A stretch of 64,000 bases of DNA from assembly GCA_965224525.1 (NCBI GenBank), contig OZ245050.1, positions 3,534,001-3,598,000 of the forward strand, in the 5' to 3' direction. This DNA comes from Granulosicoccus sp036478565 (lineage in GTDB: Bacteria; Pseudomonadota; Gammaproteobacteria; Granulosicoccales; Granulosicoccaceae). Positions 35,031 through 44,511 of this stretch are shown here, piece by piece (the first letter of the stretch is position 1; the number at the start of each line of letters is the position of its first letter). The translations under genes and the position numbers were made by a program. The notes under the pieces are model-generated. The model was not told the origin of the DNA. It made no database searches and saw only the letters and a list, made by a program, of their open reading frames with translations.

Positions 35031-35897
35031 TTGCAAACTTCAACAAACAGCCAGCAATCGGCAAATACTGATGCCAGCCACACGAGCCCGGACAGCCCGT
35101 TCAATTTAACACCACCGCTCGGGCTCAAGGACAAGCTCGTCAGGTTCTTCTTCAACCGTGGCATGAAAGACAAACACCTTCGTTTACTGGTGAGACGCTA
35201 CTGGCCAACGATGCGGGTAGTGATTGAAGGTCTGCAATTTGATCTACACCCGGCAGATAACACGACCGAACGTGTCCTGTATATGAGTCGCCAGCTCGAC
35301 GAGCGTGAATCTCTGCAGGCTCTTGCCAATGAAATCAAGAACACTCGCACTCTGATTTTTGATATCGGCGCAAACTGTGGCCTGTACTCGGTGTATCTTT
35401 CCAAAGCTGCTGGGCCTGGATCCGAACTGTACGCATTTGAACCCAGCCCGGACATGGCGGCGCGGCTCATGCAGAATCTCCGGCTCAACGATGTTGATAG
35501 CACAACAACCGTACATCAGGTGGCTCTCGCAGCCGAGCGCGGTGTCACCACATTGCACGTACACAATCGCAATCATGGGCAGTCCTCACTACGTTCACTG
35601 GACAATAGCAGTACCGCGATAGAGGTCGAGCAACGCCCGCTAGCGGATTATCTGCATCACAGAGACAGCTTTGACAACTGCGTCATCAAAATTGATGTTG
35701 AGGGGCGAGAAGACACCATTCTGTTTCCTTTTTTTTCAACTTGCCCGGACGCACAGCTACCTGCTGCAGTACTTATTGAAATGGTGCTGGAAAATTGCTG
35801 GACCCACGATCTGAGGCAGCAGTTACAAAAACGTGGCTATACAGTCGTATTCGAGAAAGAGGGAAATGCGCTGTTCAAACTAACGCACGCGAACTAG
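35031..35897 (+). CDS. FkbM-family methyltransferase
   Basis: A 288-residue SAM-dependent O-methyltransferase of the FkbM type. Motif I is LIFDIGANCGLYSVYLSKAA, followed by SELYAFEPSPDMAARLMQNL and, later, CVIKIDVEGREDTIL, all signature parts of the family. It methylates sugars or polyketide hydroxyls in characterised relatives. The likely start is the TTG at 35031 with AAGG 8 bases upstream. It is 2 bases from the glycosyltransferase gene that follows, so the two form a small glycan-modifying unit separated from the main locus. Confidence 0.87.
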   Translation: MQTSTNSQQSANTDASHTSPDSPFNLTPPLGLKDKLVRFFFNRGMKDKHLRLLVRRYWPTMRVVIEGLQFDLHPADNTTERVLYMSRQLDERESLQALANEIKNTRTLIFDIGANCGLYSVYLSKAAGPGSELYAFEPSPDMAARLMQNLRLNDVDSTTTVHQVALAAERGVTTLHVHNRNHGQSSLRSLDNSSTAIEVEQRPLADYLHHRDSFDNCVIKIDVEGREDTILFPFFSTCPDAQLPAAVLIEMVLENCWTHDLRQQLQKRGYTVVFEKEGNALFKLTHAN

Positions 35898-35899
35898 CC

Positions 35900-36835
35900 A
35901 TGATCAGTGCAGTACCGCTCGTTGTCATCATACCTACCCATAGTGAGAACACGGAAATCGGTGACACGCTGGAATCGCTGTCACTTTGTCGGCGCCCTTC
36001 AGGATTCCTCAAAACCATTGTCGTCGAAAATGGCCCGGTATGTTACGCAGAAGCCGTGGTGCGCAGACTCGCAAGCGCCAACCCGCATCTCGCCATAGAC
36101 TATCAATATGTTCCTCTCGCCAACAAAAGCAATGCACAGAATGAAGCTCTTGCCACACTTACGCAAAACTGTCTGATCCTGTTCACCGACGATGATGTTC
36201 GTTTTGACGAAAATCTGCTGGTGGTTGTTGCTGACGCGGCCCAGGGATTTCACACCGGCGTTGTTTTTGGAGGACCGGTCAGAATCAACGCAAGCGGCAA
36301 ACTACCGCAGCGCCTGAAGGCCGCAATGCCGTCTTCAATGACGGGATTCCCGGCTGACAGAAAGCGCACTCCCAGTTATTTTCTCGGCGCAAACTACGCC
36401 GCATTTTCAAATGATGTGAAACGTCTCGGCGGATTCGATCCGCGATTTGGGCCCGGCAGCAAGCTCATGGCTTCAGGTGATGAGTCGATGATGATGAGAA
36501 CCATGCGGAACAGCGGTTTCGAATTTCGCTATCTGCCCGATGCCATCGTTTGGCACTCTGTGGACTACTCAAAGATTACAGATGAAGTCATGGTGGATCG
36601 CCGCTATCGGGGTGGCCTTGAGCGCGGCATTCGTCTTTACCTGCAAAGCAGCGATGAGGCCGGGCCAGCAACACGGCATCTCATTCCACTGAAAGTACAG
36701 CTCAGTCATCTTCTAGCCCCGCTTAACCGTGCCTGGGCAAGTGTCGGCTGGCCCGCAACAACACGAGCAAATGCCGTCTCCAAAGCGGCCTATCATCAGG
36801 GGATTATCAAAGGCTGGTCGCTCCATGCTGCGTGA
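35900..36835 (+). CDS. Glycosyltransferase family 2 (GT-A)
   Basis: A 311-residue GT-A glycosyltransferase starting at ATG 35900 (MISAVPLVVIIPTHSE). The sugar-nucleotide part has IIPTHSENTEIGDTLESL and ILFTDDDVRFDENLL with the acidic DDD metal site, and FLGANYAAFSNDVKRLGGFD is the usual acceptor-side region. An open frame from 35795 overlaps the FkbM gene and is not supported. It probably adds a sugar to a surface glycan; it is coupled to the FkbM methyltransferase. Confidence 0.88.
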   Translation: MISAVPLVVIIPTHSENTEIGDTLESLSLCRRPSGFLKTIVVENGPVCYAEAVVRRLASANPHLAIDYQYVPLANKSNAQNEALATLTQNCLILFTDDDVRFDENLLVVVADAAQGFHTGVVFGGPVRINASGKLPQRLKAAMPSSMTGFPADRKRTPSYFLGANYAAFSNDVKRLGGFDPRFGPGSKLMASGDESMMMRTMRNSGFEFRYLPDAIVWHSVDYSKITDEVMVDRRYRGGLERGIRLYLQSSDEAGPATRHLIPLKVQLSHLLAPLNRAWASVGWPATTRANAVSKAAYHQGIIKGWSLHAA

Positions 36836-36941
36836 CACAAATCGCACCACCAGTAAATAGCTGCTGTGCCCATGGCTGAACAAGCGTAGAATGCGCCGAT
36901 CCGAACCTTCCCCCAACATCCGCCCTCCCGGAGTATAGATT

Positions 36942-38246
36942 TTGTCATTAACTGATGGCGACTTTTCCAGCCTTGGTCTGTCCGAGCCGCTGCTGCGTGC
37001 AATTGCCGACACCGGCTACGCCAGTCCAACGCCCATCCAGCAACAGGCAATCCCGCTGGTACTCGATGGCGGAGACCTGCTGGCAGCTGCGCAAACAGGC
37101 ACCGGTAAGACTGCAGGCTTCACACTGCCTGTGCTGCACCGCCTGAGCGATTCAGCAAACGGCAAGCAAACGACCGGTAAAAAGCAGGCCGGATTTCCGC
37201 GTTGCCTGATTCTGACGCCAACACGGGAGTTGGCCGCGCAGATTGCAGAGTCTGTCAAGACTTACGGCAAGCACCTTAATCAACGCTCCGAGGTCATCTT
37301 TGGTGGCGTGAACATCAATCGCCAGATCAATGCCCTGCGCAAGCCCGTCGACATATTGATTGCCACGCCAGGTCGCCTGCTTGATCTGGTCGGGCAAGGG
37401 TATATTGATTTGTCGACGATCGAAATTCTGGTGCTGGATGAAGCAGATCGTATGCTCGACATGGGCTTTATTCCTGACGTCAAACGCATTCTCAAGATGC
37501 TGCCAAAAAAGCGCCAGACCTTGCTATTCTCGGCGACGTTTTCCGACAGCATCCGTTCGCTGGCGAAAACCATGTTGATCAATCCGCGGGAAGTATCGGT
37601 TGCACGGCGCAACACAGCCTCAGAACTGGTTGAGCAAACCGTGCACCTGGTCGACAAGCTGCGCAAACGTGCGCTGCTGTCCAGACTGATCAAACAACAT
37701 GACTGGCCACAGGTGCTGGTCTTTACAAAAACCAAACACGGTGCCAATCGACTGGCCGAACAGCTTGGCAAGGATGGTATCAAGGCCGGCGCTATTCACG
37801 GCAACAAGAGTCAGGGCGCACGTACCCGTGCATTGGCAGCATTCAAAGATGGATCACTGCCAGTGCTGGTCGCAACGGACATCGCCGCACGCGGACTGGA
37901 CATTGAACAATTGCCCAACGTCGTTAACTATGAACTGCCGCATGTGGCCGAAGACTACGTGCATCGCATTGGTCGTACTGGCCGAGCAGGCAGCTCAGGG
38001 CAGGCCGTGTCGCTGGTTGATGCCGACGAGCTAAAACTACTGAAAGCGATAGAGCGTTTGATTAAACGCGAGATACCGCGCGTTGAAGTTGAAGGCCACA
38101 CCGGCCATCAAATTGCGGCAGGCTCAACACCTGCCCCGCCGAACAGACGCCCGGGTGGCCGACGGAATAATAAAGGTTATTCCTCAAAGCCTTCGGGCCG
38201 AGCGCCGGGCAATACAGGCAGGCGCCAGTCCAGAGGGCGTGGATAA
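36942..38246 (+). CDS. rhlE: DEAD-box ATP-dependent RNA helicase (RhlE type)
   Basis: A 434-residue DEAD-box helicase. The Q motif region is PTPIQQQAIPLVLDG, Walker A AAQTGTGKTAGFTLP, DEAD box LVLDEADRMLDMGF, SAT in LFSATFSDSIRSLA and motif VI HRIGRTGRAGSSGQ. The C-terminal tail (about 380-434) is basic and Arg/Gly-rich, as in RhlE. It unwinds short RNA duplexes in ribosome assembly and RNA decay. It starts at a TTG with GGAG upstream, and its 3' end faces clpB with 30 bases between. Confidence 0.93.
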   Translation: MSLTDGDFSSLGLSEPLLRAIADTGYASPTPIQQQAIPLVLDGGDLLAAAQTGTGKTAGFTLPVLHRLSDSANGKQTTGKKQAGFPRCLILTPTRELAAQIAESVKTYGKHLNQRSEVIFGGVNINRQINALRKPVDILIATPGRLLDLVGQGYIDLSTIEILVLDEADRMLDMGFIPDVKRILKMLPKKRQTLLFSATFSDSIRSLAKTMLINPREVSVARRNTASELVEQTVHLVDKLRKRALLSRLIKQHDWPQVLVFTKTKHGANRLAEQLGKDGIKAGAIHGNKSQGARTRALAAFKDGSLPVLVATDIAARGLDIEQLPNVVNYELPHVAEDYVHRIGRTGRAGSSGQAVSLVDADELKLLKAIERLIKREIPRVEVEGHTGHQIAAGSTPAPPNRRPGGRRNNKGYSSKPSGRAPGNTGRRQSRGRG

Positions 38247-38276
38247 GGCAGTAGTTCGGTTGAACGAGCAAAGTGA

Positions 38277-40898
38277 TCAGTGCGCAGCAACGACACCAGC
38301 ATCTGCCTGTTTATTGCTGAAAACCAATCCATCACCACCGACTTCAACATACACAGTGTCTCCAGGCACAAAGTCACCTGCAAGAATAAGCTGGGCCAGT
38401 GGATTTTCCACTTGCTGTTGAATCTCTCGCTTCAAAGGACGCGCACCGTATACCGGATCAAAACCTGCTTCACCAATGCGATCAAGCGCTGCATCGCTGA
38501 CAACCAGCTCAAGCTGACGTGCTTCAAGCCGACCGGCCAACAACTTCATCTGAATACCGGCAATCATGCGAATGTGCTCGCTCGACAGGGGTTTGAATAC
38601 AACCGTCTCATCAATACGATTGATAAATTCCGGCCGAAAATGCTGACTAACAATCTCCATAACCGATGTTTTCATTGTGTTGTAGTCATAGCCTTCTGCA
38701 CCCTCTCCGGCAAGCTCCTGAATAACATGGCTGCCCAGATTTGAAGTCATGACGATGACCGTGTTTCTGAAGTCGACAGTTCGTCCCTGACCATCTGTCA
38801 GGCGACCATCATCAAGTACCTGTAACAGAATGTTGAACACATCGGAATGTGCCTTTTCAACTTCGTCCAGTAAAATTACTGAATAGGGTTTACGGCGTAT
38901 AGCCTCGGTCAGATAACCGCCCTCTTCGTACCCTACGTAACCAGGTGGTGCACCGATAAGGCGCGCCACTGAGTGTTTTTCCATAAACTCAGACATGTCG
39001 ATACGGACCATCGCATCGTCCGCATCGAACAGGAATTGCGCCAGCGCCTTGGTGAGTTCCGTTTTACCAACACCAGTAGGCCCGAGAAACAGGAAGGAAC
39101 CAATCGGCCGATTGGGATCGGACAAACCCGCTCGTGAACGGCGAATTGCATCGGATACCGCTTCCATAGCCTCACTCTGGCCGATAACACGCTTGCCCAG
39201 TTCGGACTCCATGCGCAGCAGTTTTTCCTTCTCGCCTTCCAGCATCTTGCTGACCGGGATACCAGTCCATTTCGCCACCACTTCGGCAATTTCGTCTGCG
39301 GTAACATTGGTACGTAGCAAGGTCAGCTCCTGATCATCCGACTCTTCAAGCGCTGTTGCCAGTTGTTTTTCGAGCGCCGGGATTTGCCCATACTGCAACT
39401 CAGACATGCGCGCAAGATCACCAGCGCGCCGCGCGGTTTCCAGCTCCTGTCGAACACGCTCAAGTGCTTCCTTGATGGTATTGGCACTTTGCACGGACGC
39501 CTTCTCTGCGTTCCATATTTCTTCCATGTCGGCAAACTCTTTTCCCAGACTCACAATCTCACTGTCCAGATCGGCCAACCGTTGCCTGGAGGCATCATCC
39601 GGCTCTTTGACCAGAGCTTCACGTTCAATTTTCAATTGAATGATGCGCCGTTCAAGTCGATCCAGCTCTTCCGGCTTGGAATCAATTTCCATACGGATAT
39701 GCGATGCAGCTTCGTCAATCAAATCAATGGCTTTGTCGGGCAATTGGCGATCACTGATATAACGGTGCGACAGTGTGGCCGCTGCAACAATGGCAGGGTC
39801 TGTGATATCAACACCGTGATGCACTTCGTAGCGTTCTTTCAAGCCACGCAATATCGCAATGGTTTCTTCAACCGAAGGCTCATCGACCAGAATTTTCTGG
39901 AAGCGACGCTCCAGGGCTGCATCCTTTTCAATGTACTGGCGGTACTCGTCAAGGGTTGTGGCACCGATACAATGCAGTTCACCGCGTGCCAGAGCTGGCT
40001 TGAGCATATTGCCGGCATCCATAGAGCCTTCCGCTTTGCCTGCACCAACCATGGTGTGAATTTCATCAATAAACAGGATGATCTGCCCTTCCTGTTTGGC
40101 AAGGTCACTCAGTACCGCTTTCAGACGTTCTTCAAATTCACCACGAAACTTGGCACCGGCAATCAGAGCGCCCATGTCGAGTGACAGCACACGTTTGTTC
40201 TTGATGCCATCCGGTACCTGACCATCGACAATACGCTGTGCCAGACCTTCTACCAACGCCGTTTTACCGACACCAGGCTCACCAATGATAACCGGGTTGT
40301 TCTTGGTACGACGTTGCAGCACTTGAATGGCTCGACGGATTTCATCGTCACGACCGATAACCGGATCGATCTTGCCCTGCTCTGCCCGCTCGGTCAGATC
40401 GATGGTGTATTTATCCAGTGCCTGACGTTGATCTTCAGCATTGGGGTCGGTAACCGGGCCGCTTTGCACCTTCGCTATGGTTTTTTCTATCGCCGCCAGA
40501 TTAGCGCCATGCGCCAGCATGACTTCGGCCAGTGCGTTTTTCTTTTCTTCAAGTGCTGCCAGCACGAAGATTTCAGAGGCAATGTATTGATCGCCACGTT
40601 TCTGAGATTTCTTGTCCGTCAGGTTCATCAGACGGTTAAGCTCGTTGGATATATGCAGCTCACCACCACCACCCTCAACACACGCAATGACATCGAGTTG
40701 TTGGTCCAGACCCGCGCGCAAACCATTGACGTTGACACCAGCTTGCGTCAGCAGGGGGCGTACTCCACTACCGTCCTGATCCAGCATCGCCACCATCAGG
40801 TGCGCAGGCTCTATGAATTGATGATCGCGGCCCAGTGCCAGCGATTGTGCATCTTGCAGGGCCAGCTGAAATTTGCTGGTCAGTTTGTCCATGCGCAT
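38277..40898 (-). CDS. clpB: ATP-dependent chaperone ClpB
   Basis: An 873-residue Hsp100 disaggregase of full length. The N domain (1-145) opens MRMDKLTSKFQLALQDAQ; the first AAA+ domain has GEPGVGKTALVEGLAQRI, the middle domain is a long coiled coil (about 400-525), and the second AAA+ domain has FLGPTGVGKTELTKALA. With DnaK it rescues aggregated proteins. GGAGG precedes the start and a candidate sigma-32 promoter lies 43-70 bases upstream. It ends the vapBC-rluD-pgeF-clpB strand run, though its own promoter suggests separate heat control. Confidence 0.97.
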   Translation of the reverse strand: MRMDKLTSKFQLALQDAQSLALGRDHQFIEPAHLMVAMLDQDGSGVRPLLTQAGVNVNGLRAGLDQQLDVIACVEGGGGELHISNELNRLMNLTDKKSQKRGDQYIASEIFVLAALEEKKNALAEVMLAHGANLAAIEKTIAKVQSGPVTDPNAEDQRQALDKYTIDLTERAEQGKIDPVIGRDDEIRRAIQVLQRRTKNNPVIIGEPGVGKTALVEGLAQRIVDGQVPDGIKNKRVLSLDMGALIAGAKFRGEFEERLKAVLSDLAKQEGQIILFIDEIHTMVGAGKAEGSMDAGNMLKPALARGELHCIGATTLDEYRQYIEKDAALERRFQKILVDEPSVEETIAILRGLKERYEVHHGVDITDPAIVAAATLSHRYISDRQLPDKAIDLIDEAASHIRMEIDSKPEELDRLERRIIQLKIEREALVKEPDDASRQRLADLDSEIVSLGKEFADMEEIWNAEKASVQSANTIKEALERVRQELETARRAGDLARMSELQYGQIPALEKQLATALEESDDQELTLLRTNVTADEIAEVVAKWTGIPVSKMLEGEKEKLLRMESELGKRVIGQSEAMEAVSDAIRRSRAGLSDPNRPIGSFLFLGPTGVGKTELTKALAQFLFDADDAMVRIDMSEFMEKHSVARLIGAPPGYVGYEEGGYLTEAIRRKPYSVILLDEVEKAHSDVFNILLQVLDDGRLTDGQGRTVDFRNTVIVMTSNLGSHVIQELAGEGAEGYDYNTMKTSVMEIVSQHFRPEFINRIDETVVFKPLSSEHIRMIAGIQMKLLAGRLEARQLELVVSDAALDRIGEAGFDPVYGARPLKREIQQQVENPLAQLILAGDFVPGDTVYVEVGGDGLVFSNKQADAGVVAAH

Positions 40899-40940
40899 CG
40901 GTTTTCCTCCACGACTTGAGAGTTTATATTGATAGCTGAA

Positions 40941-40968
40941 TGATGGTGTTGCGTTGCGTCAAATCAAG
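40941..40968 (-). promoter_or_regulatory. Candidate sigma-32 promoter of clpB
   Basis: Read on the minus strand, CTTGATT (40968-40962) is followed after 13 bases by CACCATCA (40948-40941). The heat-shock consensus is CTTGAAA, 11-16 bases, CCCCATNT. The match is good at the -35 side and fair at -10, and clpB is a known heat-shock gene. Confidence 0.6.
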
Positions 40969-40982
40969 CTGAGAACGATCAA

Positions 40983-41738
40983 TCAGTTCGCTATCCAGGC
41001 AAGCGTGGCCATCCGCCCGCTGCGAGTGCCATCGCGCCGGTGAGAGTGGAACAGTTCGGCATCGGTGACCGTGCAGTAAGTGCCACCGTATATTAATATG
41101 CCGCTGCCTGTGGCATTTTGGTGACGAGCGACTTCCAGCCGCGCCAGCTGATAAATATCCGCCAACCATTTGCCTTCTACAGCGCCCGGTCTGAATGCCA
41201 GAGCGTTGTTTGCACCGCGCTCAGTGAAGGTTTGCCGTACCTCCTCCCCAACTTCAAAAGCATCGGGACCGATTGCCGGGCCGAGCCAGACGGACAGTGT
41301 CACCCCCTGCGCAAAACAGTCCAGTGCGGAAGCGATAACGCCATCAGCAAGACCTCGCCAACCGGCATGTACCACGGCAACCGAGGAACCGTCGTTAGCG
41401 GCTATAACCAGCGGCAGGCAATCAGCTGACAGTACAGCCAGTACAACGCCTGGGGTATCAGTCCAAGAGCCATCGGCTTTATCTGGATCGCCAACTGTGT
41501 TTGCATCATGCAAACGAACAATGCCGCTACCATGTACTTGATTCAGCCAGTGGGGCTTCGTTGGTAGTGCGCTCTCAACGAGCAATCGCCGATTCTCTTT
41601 CACGTCAGCCGCTTCATCACCCACGTGCAGACCCAGGTTCAACGCATCGTAAGGGCTTTGGCTTACGCCGCCCAAACGTGTTGTGGTGAATGCGTTAATA
41701 CCGGCTAATGGGGGCCAGTCCGGTTTTATCAGTTGCAT
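40983..41738 (-). CDS. pgeF: Peptidoglycan editing factor / polyphenol oxidase-like (YfiH)
   Basis: A 251-residue cytoplasmic protein of the YfiH/DUF152 family, called PgeF because it prevents misincorporation of L-serine into peptidoglycan precursors. Conserved parts include AFTTTRLGGVSQSPYDALNL, the VHGS histidine, LSADCLPLVIA with the metal-binding Cys, and VVHAGWRGLADGVI. It is downstream of rluD, as in E. coli. A 43-base gap separates it from rluD. Confidence 0.92.
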   Translation of the reverse strand: MQLIKPDWPPLAGINAFTTTRLGGVSQSPYDALNLGLHVGDEAADVKENRRLLVESALPTKPHWLNQVHGSGIVRLHDANTVGDPDKADGSWTDTPGVVLAVLSADCLPLVIAANDGSSVAVVHAGWRGLADGVIASALDCFAQGVTLSVWLGPAIGPDAFEVGEEVRQTFTERGANNALAFRPGAVEGKWLADIYQLARLEVARHQNATGSGILIYGGTYCTVTDAELFHSHRRDGTRSGRMATLAWIAN

Positions 41739-41781
41739 TACGGAGATGACTTTCCAGGCATGAATTCAATCGCTAAGTGCA

Positions 41782-42807
41782 TCAGCTCTTCAACCGCCGC
41801 AAGGCATCGCACAAGCCGGCAAAATCCTCCGGCGGCTCGGCCGTAAAGCTCAGCCATTCTTCACTATCCGGGTGGTTCAGACTTAATCGGGTTGCGTGCA
41901 AAGCCTGCCGGGGAAATCCGCCGATGGTGTCATCGTCAGCCAGGACACGCGGCAATACAGCGCGACGTCTGCCATACACTGGATCGCCCAACAGCGGGTG
42001 ACCGATATGCGTCATATGCACACGAATCTGATGTGTTCGACCGGTTTCCAGTTTTACATTGACCAGGGATGCGTGCGGCTGACCCTGGGGGAAACGCTCC
42101 TGCATTTGATAATGCGTCACTGCCGGTTTACCACCACTGCTAACCGCCATGCGTTTGCGATCTTTGTTATGCCGCCCAATCGGTGCATCTACCGCACCGT
42201 TCAGTGGCACATCACCCTGTACGACTGCCAGATATTCACGACCCATAGTGCGTGCCTGTAGCTGACGCACCAGATGGGTATGCGCAATGAGCGTTCGCGC
42301 AACAACACACAGCCCGGAAGTTTCCTTGTCAAGGCGGTGCACAATGCCCGCCCGGGGGACTCCCGCCAGCGCCGGATCAAGATGCAGCAAACCGTTAAAC
42401 AAAGTGCCGTTGCGGTTTCCCGGAGCCGGATGCATAACCAGACCAGCAGGCTTGTCGACGATAAACAGGGCATCGTCTTCATAGACAAGCGTGACAGGCA
42501 CATCCTCAGCCATTGAGGACAAGTCGCCATCCTTCCAGCTTTCGTCATAGCCGCCCGCCTGCAAATCCTCTGGCAGCGTAAGCTGTAACAGTTCGCCACC
42601 TGCCAGCTTATCTTTGCAGCGCCGGCTGCGTCCATCGACCGTCAGATAGCCTTCGGCAATCCAGTGCTGCAAGCGCGAGCGCGAATACTCATCGAACAGC
42701 TGTGCGGCAATGGCATCGACACGTTTACCGCCAGCTTCCAGCGGGACTGAAGCGGTAAGCTGGTCTGTCTTCTGTTGATCAACATCCATCGCCTGTTTTT
42801 CAATCAT
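41782..42807 (-). CDS. rluD: 23S rRNA pseudouridine 1911/1915/1917 synthase
   Basis: A 341-residue RluA-family pseudouridine synthase with an N-terminal S4 RNA-binding domain (SRSRLQHWIAEGYLTVDGRS) and the catalytic segment VHRLDKETSGLCVVAR, whose aspartate attacks the uridine. It modifies helix 69 of 23S rRNA. It begins 3 bases after the PIN toxin gene, which is not its usual neighbour; in many relatives rluD is directly divergent from bamD. It may be translated from ATG 42807 or 42789. Confidence 0.95.
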   Translation of the reverse strand: MIEKQAMDVDQQKTDQLTASVPLEAGGKRVDAIAAQLFDEYSRSRLQHWIAEGYLTVDGRSRRCKDKLAGGELLQLTLPEDLQAGGYDESWKDGDLSSMAEDVPVTLVYEDDALFIVDKPAGLVMHPAPGNRNGTLFNGLLHLDPALAGVPRAGIVHRLDKETSGLCVVARTLIAHTHLVRQLQARTMGREYLAVVQGDVPLNGAVDAPIGRHNKDRKRMAVSSGGKPAVTHYQMQERFPQGQPHASLVNVKLETGRTHQIRVHMTHIGHPLLGDPVYGRRRAVLPRVLADDDTIGGFPRQALHATRLSLNHPDSEEWLSFTAEPPEDFAGLCDALRRLKS

Positions 42808-42810
42808 CAG

Positions 42811-43209
42811 CTAAACCAGTAACAGTTCGATGTTTGCGCTATTGCCGGGAGATGCTGCCAATTTTGCATCCATGGTGACCAACGGGCACGACAAGGTTTC
42901 AGCCAAGGCAACATAGGCGGCATCATAGGCTGTCAGATTATCTCGTAATGCCCAGATGCGTGACAAGAACAGATCATGCGCGTAGCGTTCAACCGGCATG
43001 GCACAAAGGTCATCAAGCGCCTCCCTACCACGCACGGCAGTACAGTCTCCTTTCAGGACGTAACGTCGCATGACCTGGGCAACTTCCACATCAAGTAGAT
43101 GCGGGGCGTGCAATGTCTCACTACCACTGAACAAACGTTCTTGTACCAGGCCAGAATTACCGGTACCCAACAACAGTTCAATCAGCGCAGATGCATCGAC
43201 AACAATCAC
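42811..43209 (-). CDS. PIN-domain toxin (VapC/FitB-like)
   Basis: A 132-residue PIN-domain ribonuclease. The acidic residues are in the opening IVVDASALIELL (Asp5), LLDVEVAQVMRR (Glu), LTAYDAAYVALAE (Asp) and LVTMDAKLAA (Asp), the full quartet. VapC-type enzymes cut tRNA or rRNA when freed from the antitoxin. It overlaps the antitoxin gene by 4 bases and is followed 3 bases later by rluD, so read-through from the toxin-antitoxin promoter could drive rluD. Confidence 0.9.
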   Translation of the reverse strand: MIVVDASALIELLLGTGNSGLVQERLFSGSETLHAPHLLDVEVAQVMRRYVLKGDCTAVRGREALDDLCAMPVERYAHDLFLSRIWALRDNLTAYDAAYVALAETLSCPLVTMDAKLAASPGNSANIELLLV

Positions 43210-43436
43210 AGATTGTTACGTTCTGCCCTGACCGCTTCGGCGGGCGCCAACTGCGGTGCTACAGGTTTGCGCCCGGCAATGCGATCCAGCAATTCCTCCA
43301 CAGTGGGACGCTGCGCACTGCGATTGATCTCATTAAGTAAATAGTCCGATAGCGATGCACCTGCCACCGCCGCCCGCGCTTTCAGCTTGCGATGCAGTTC
43401 GTCCGGGACGTTTCTCAATTGAATCATTTTGGACAT
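43206..43436 (-). CDS. FitA/VapB-type antitoxin
   Basis: A 76-residue antitoxin. The N-terminal ribbon-helix-helix (MIQLRNVPDELHRKLKARAA and ASLSDYLLNEINRSA) binds DNA and resembles FitA and Arc-like proteins; the C-terminal tail (PTVEELLDRIAGRKP) would wrap the toxin. It is first in the pair, the usual order. Upstream are repeats of ACATGT that may be its operator. Confidence 0.88.
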   Translation of the reverse strand: MSKMIQLRNVPDELHRKLKARAAVAGASLSDYLLNEINRSAQRPTVEELLDRIAGRKPVAPQLAPAEAVRAERNNL

Positions 43437-43451
43437 GTAGTTAGCATGACA

Positions 43452-43468
43452 ACATGTGCACTACATGT
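43452..43468 (-). promoter_or_regulatory. ACATGT repeats, candidate antitoxin operator
   Basis: Two palindromic hexamers ACATGT at 43452-43457 and 43463-43468 lie 11 bases apart, one helical turn, 16-32 bases upstream of the antitoxin start. A third at 43433-43438 includes the start codon and may be chance. Confidence 0.45.
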
Positions 43469-43567
43469 CAATCAGATGAGCTCGACCGTGAGCAAATGAG
43501 CGTCGTGGTGGGAATTACTCTCACCCGCTAGAATACTGCCAGTCTGCAAATTCGCTATACTTTTCCA

Positions 43568-44347
43568 ATGATAATGCTTCACTGTAACCCTCGGCGAACG
43601 CTGACCCTGTTGCTGCTGTCCGTTCTGATGGCGGCCTGGTTCTCCGGCTGCGCCAGCACCGCCCCTATTGATGAGACTTCCAGCGCCGAGGAGCTGTACC
43701 GCAGCGCCAAACGCTCTCTCAACCAGGGCGACTTTCTGACCGCCATCGACACTTTCGAGACGCTTGGTGCCCGCTATCCGTTTGGCAGCTATACCCAACA
43801 GGCACAGCTCGACATAGCCTTCGCCTACTTTAAACAGGATGAATACGACAATGCGATTTCCTCCGCAGACCGTTTCATCAAGCTGTACCCAAGCAGCGAC
43901 AATATAGACTACGCCTACTACATGAAGGGTCTGAGCCACTATTCTCGAGGTGGCTCATTTATGGAACGCATGTTTCCTCGCGACATGTCCCGTGTCAACC
44001 AGAACTGGCTGCGTTCAGCCTTTGCTGAATTTGACACATTGATTCGCCGCTTCCCGAACAGTAAATACATTCCCGATGCAAAAGAGCGCATGGCGTATCT
44101 GAAAGACGAGATGGCGCGTCATGAACTGACCACTGCCCGCTTCTATTACCAACGCGGGGCGATGGTAGCCGTCGTCAACCGGGTGAATTTTCTGCTGGAG
44201 CATTTTGATGGCTCAAAGCATGTGCCCAATGCACTGGCATTGATGGCCGGTGCTTATGGTTCGTTGGGGCAAGACGATCTGAAAACAGATACCTTACGGG
44301 TGCTGGCCAAGACGGAACCAGATCATCCAGCACTGACCGGGAGCTGA
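43568..44347 (+). CDS. bamD: Outer membrane protein assembly factor BamD
   Basis: A 259-residue outer-membrane lipoprotein of the BAM complex. The signal peptide runs to the lipobox FSGC (Cys28). Tetratricopeptide-like repeats follow, with SAEELYRSAKRSLNQGDFL, ALGARYPFGSYTQQAQLDIA-like segments and FIKLYPSSDNIDYAYYMKGL, as in other BamD proteins. It helps fold outer-membrane beta-barrels. It is divergent from the toxin-antitoxin pair that separates it from rluD. The 164 bases after it contain no clear gene. Confidence 0.95.
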   Translation: MIMLHCNPRRTLTLLLLSVLMAAWFSGCASTAPIDETSSAEELYRSAKRSLNQGDFLTAIDTFETLGARYPFGSYTQQAQLDIAFAYFKQDEYDNAISSADRFIKLYPSSDNIDYAYYMKGLSHYSRGGSFMERMFPRDMSRVNQNWLRSAFAEFDTLIRRFPNSKYIPDAKERMAYLKDEMARHELTTARFYYQRGAMVAVVNRVNFLLEHFDGSKHVPNALALMAGAYGSLGQDDLKTDTLRVLAKTEPDHPALTGS

Positions 44348-44511
44348 TTTCCCCTGAAAACAATAGACTTAGTAAAGCAATCACTTTCACGTACTGTGCT
44401 TGATGCTTTCACCTCTATCGCTCCTGTGGCCAGCGCTTGTGGGTTTGATAGACGCATCTTGAAACAAGACAATTTTCAGTCTGCTTTGGTCAGCTATGCC
44501 AATGGCCTGGC

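Noticed and set aside
39363..40184. Long plus-strand open frame opposite clpB
   Set aside because: It is a shadow of the ClpB coding frame.
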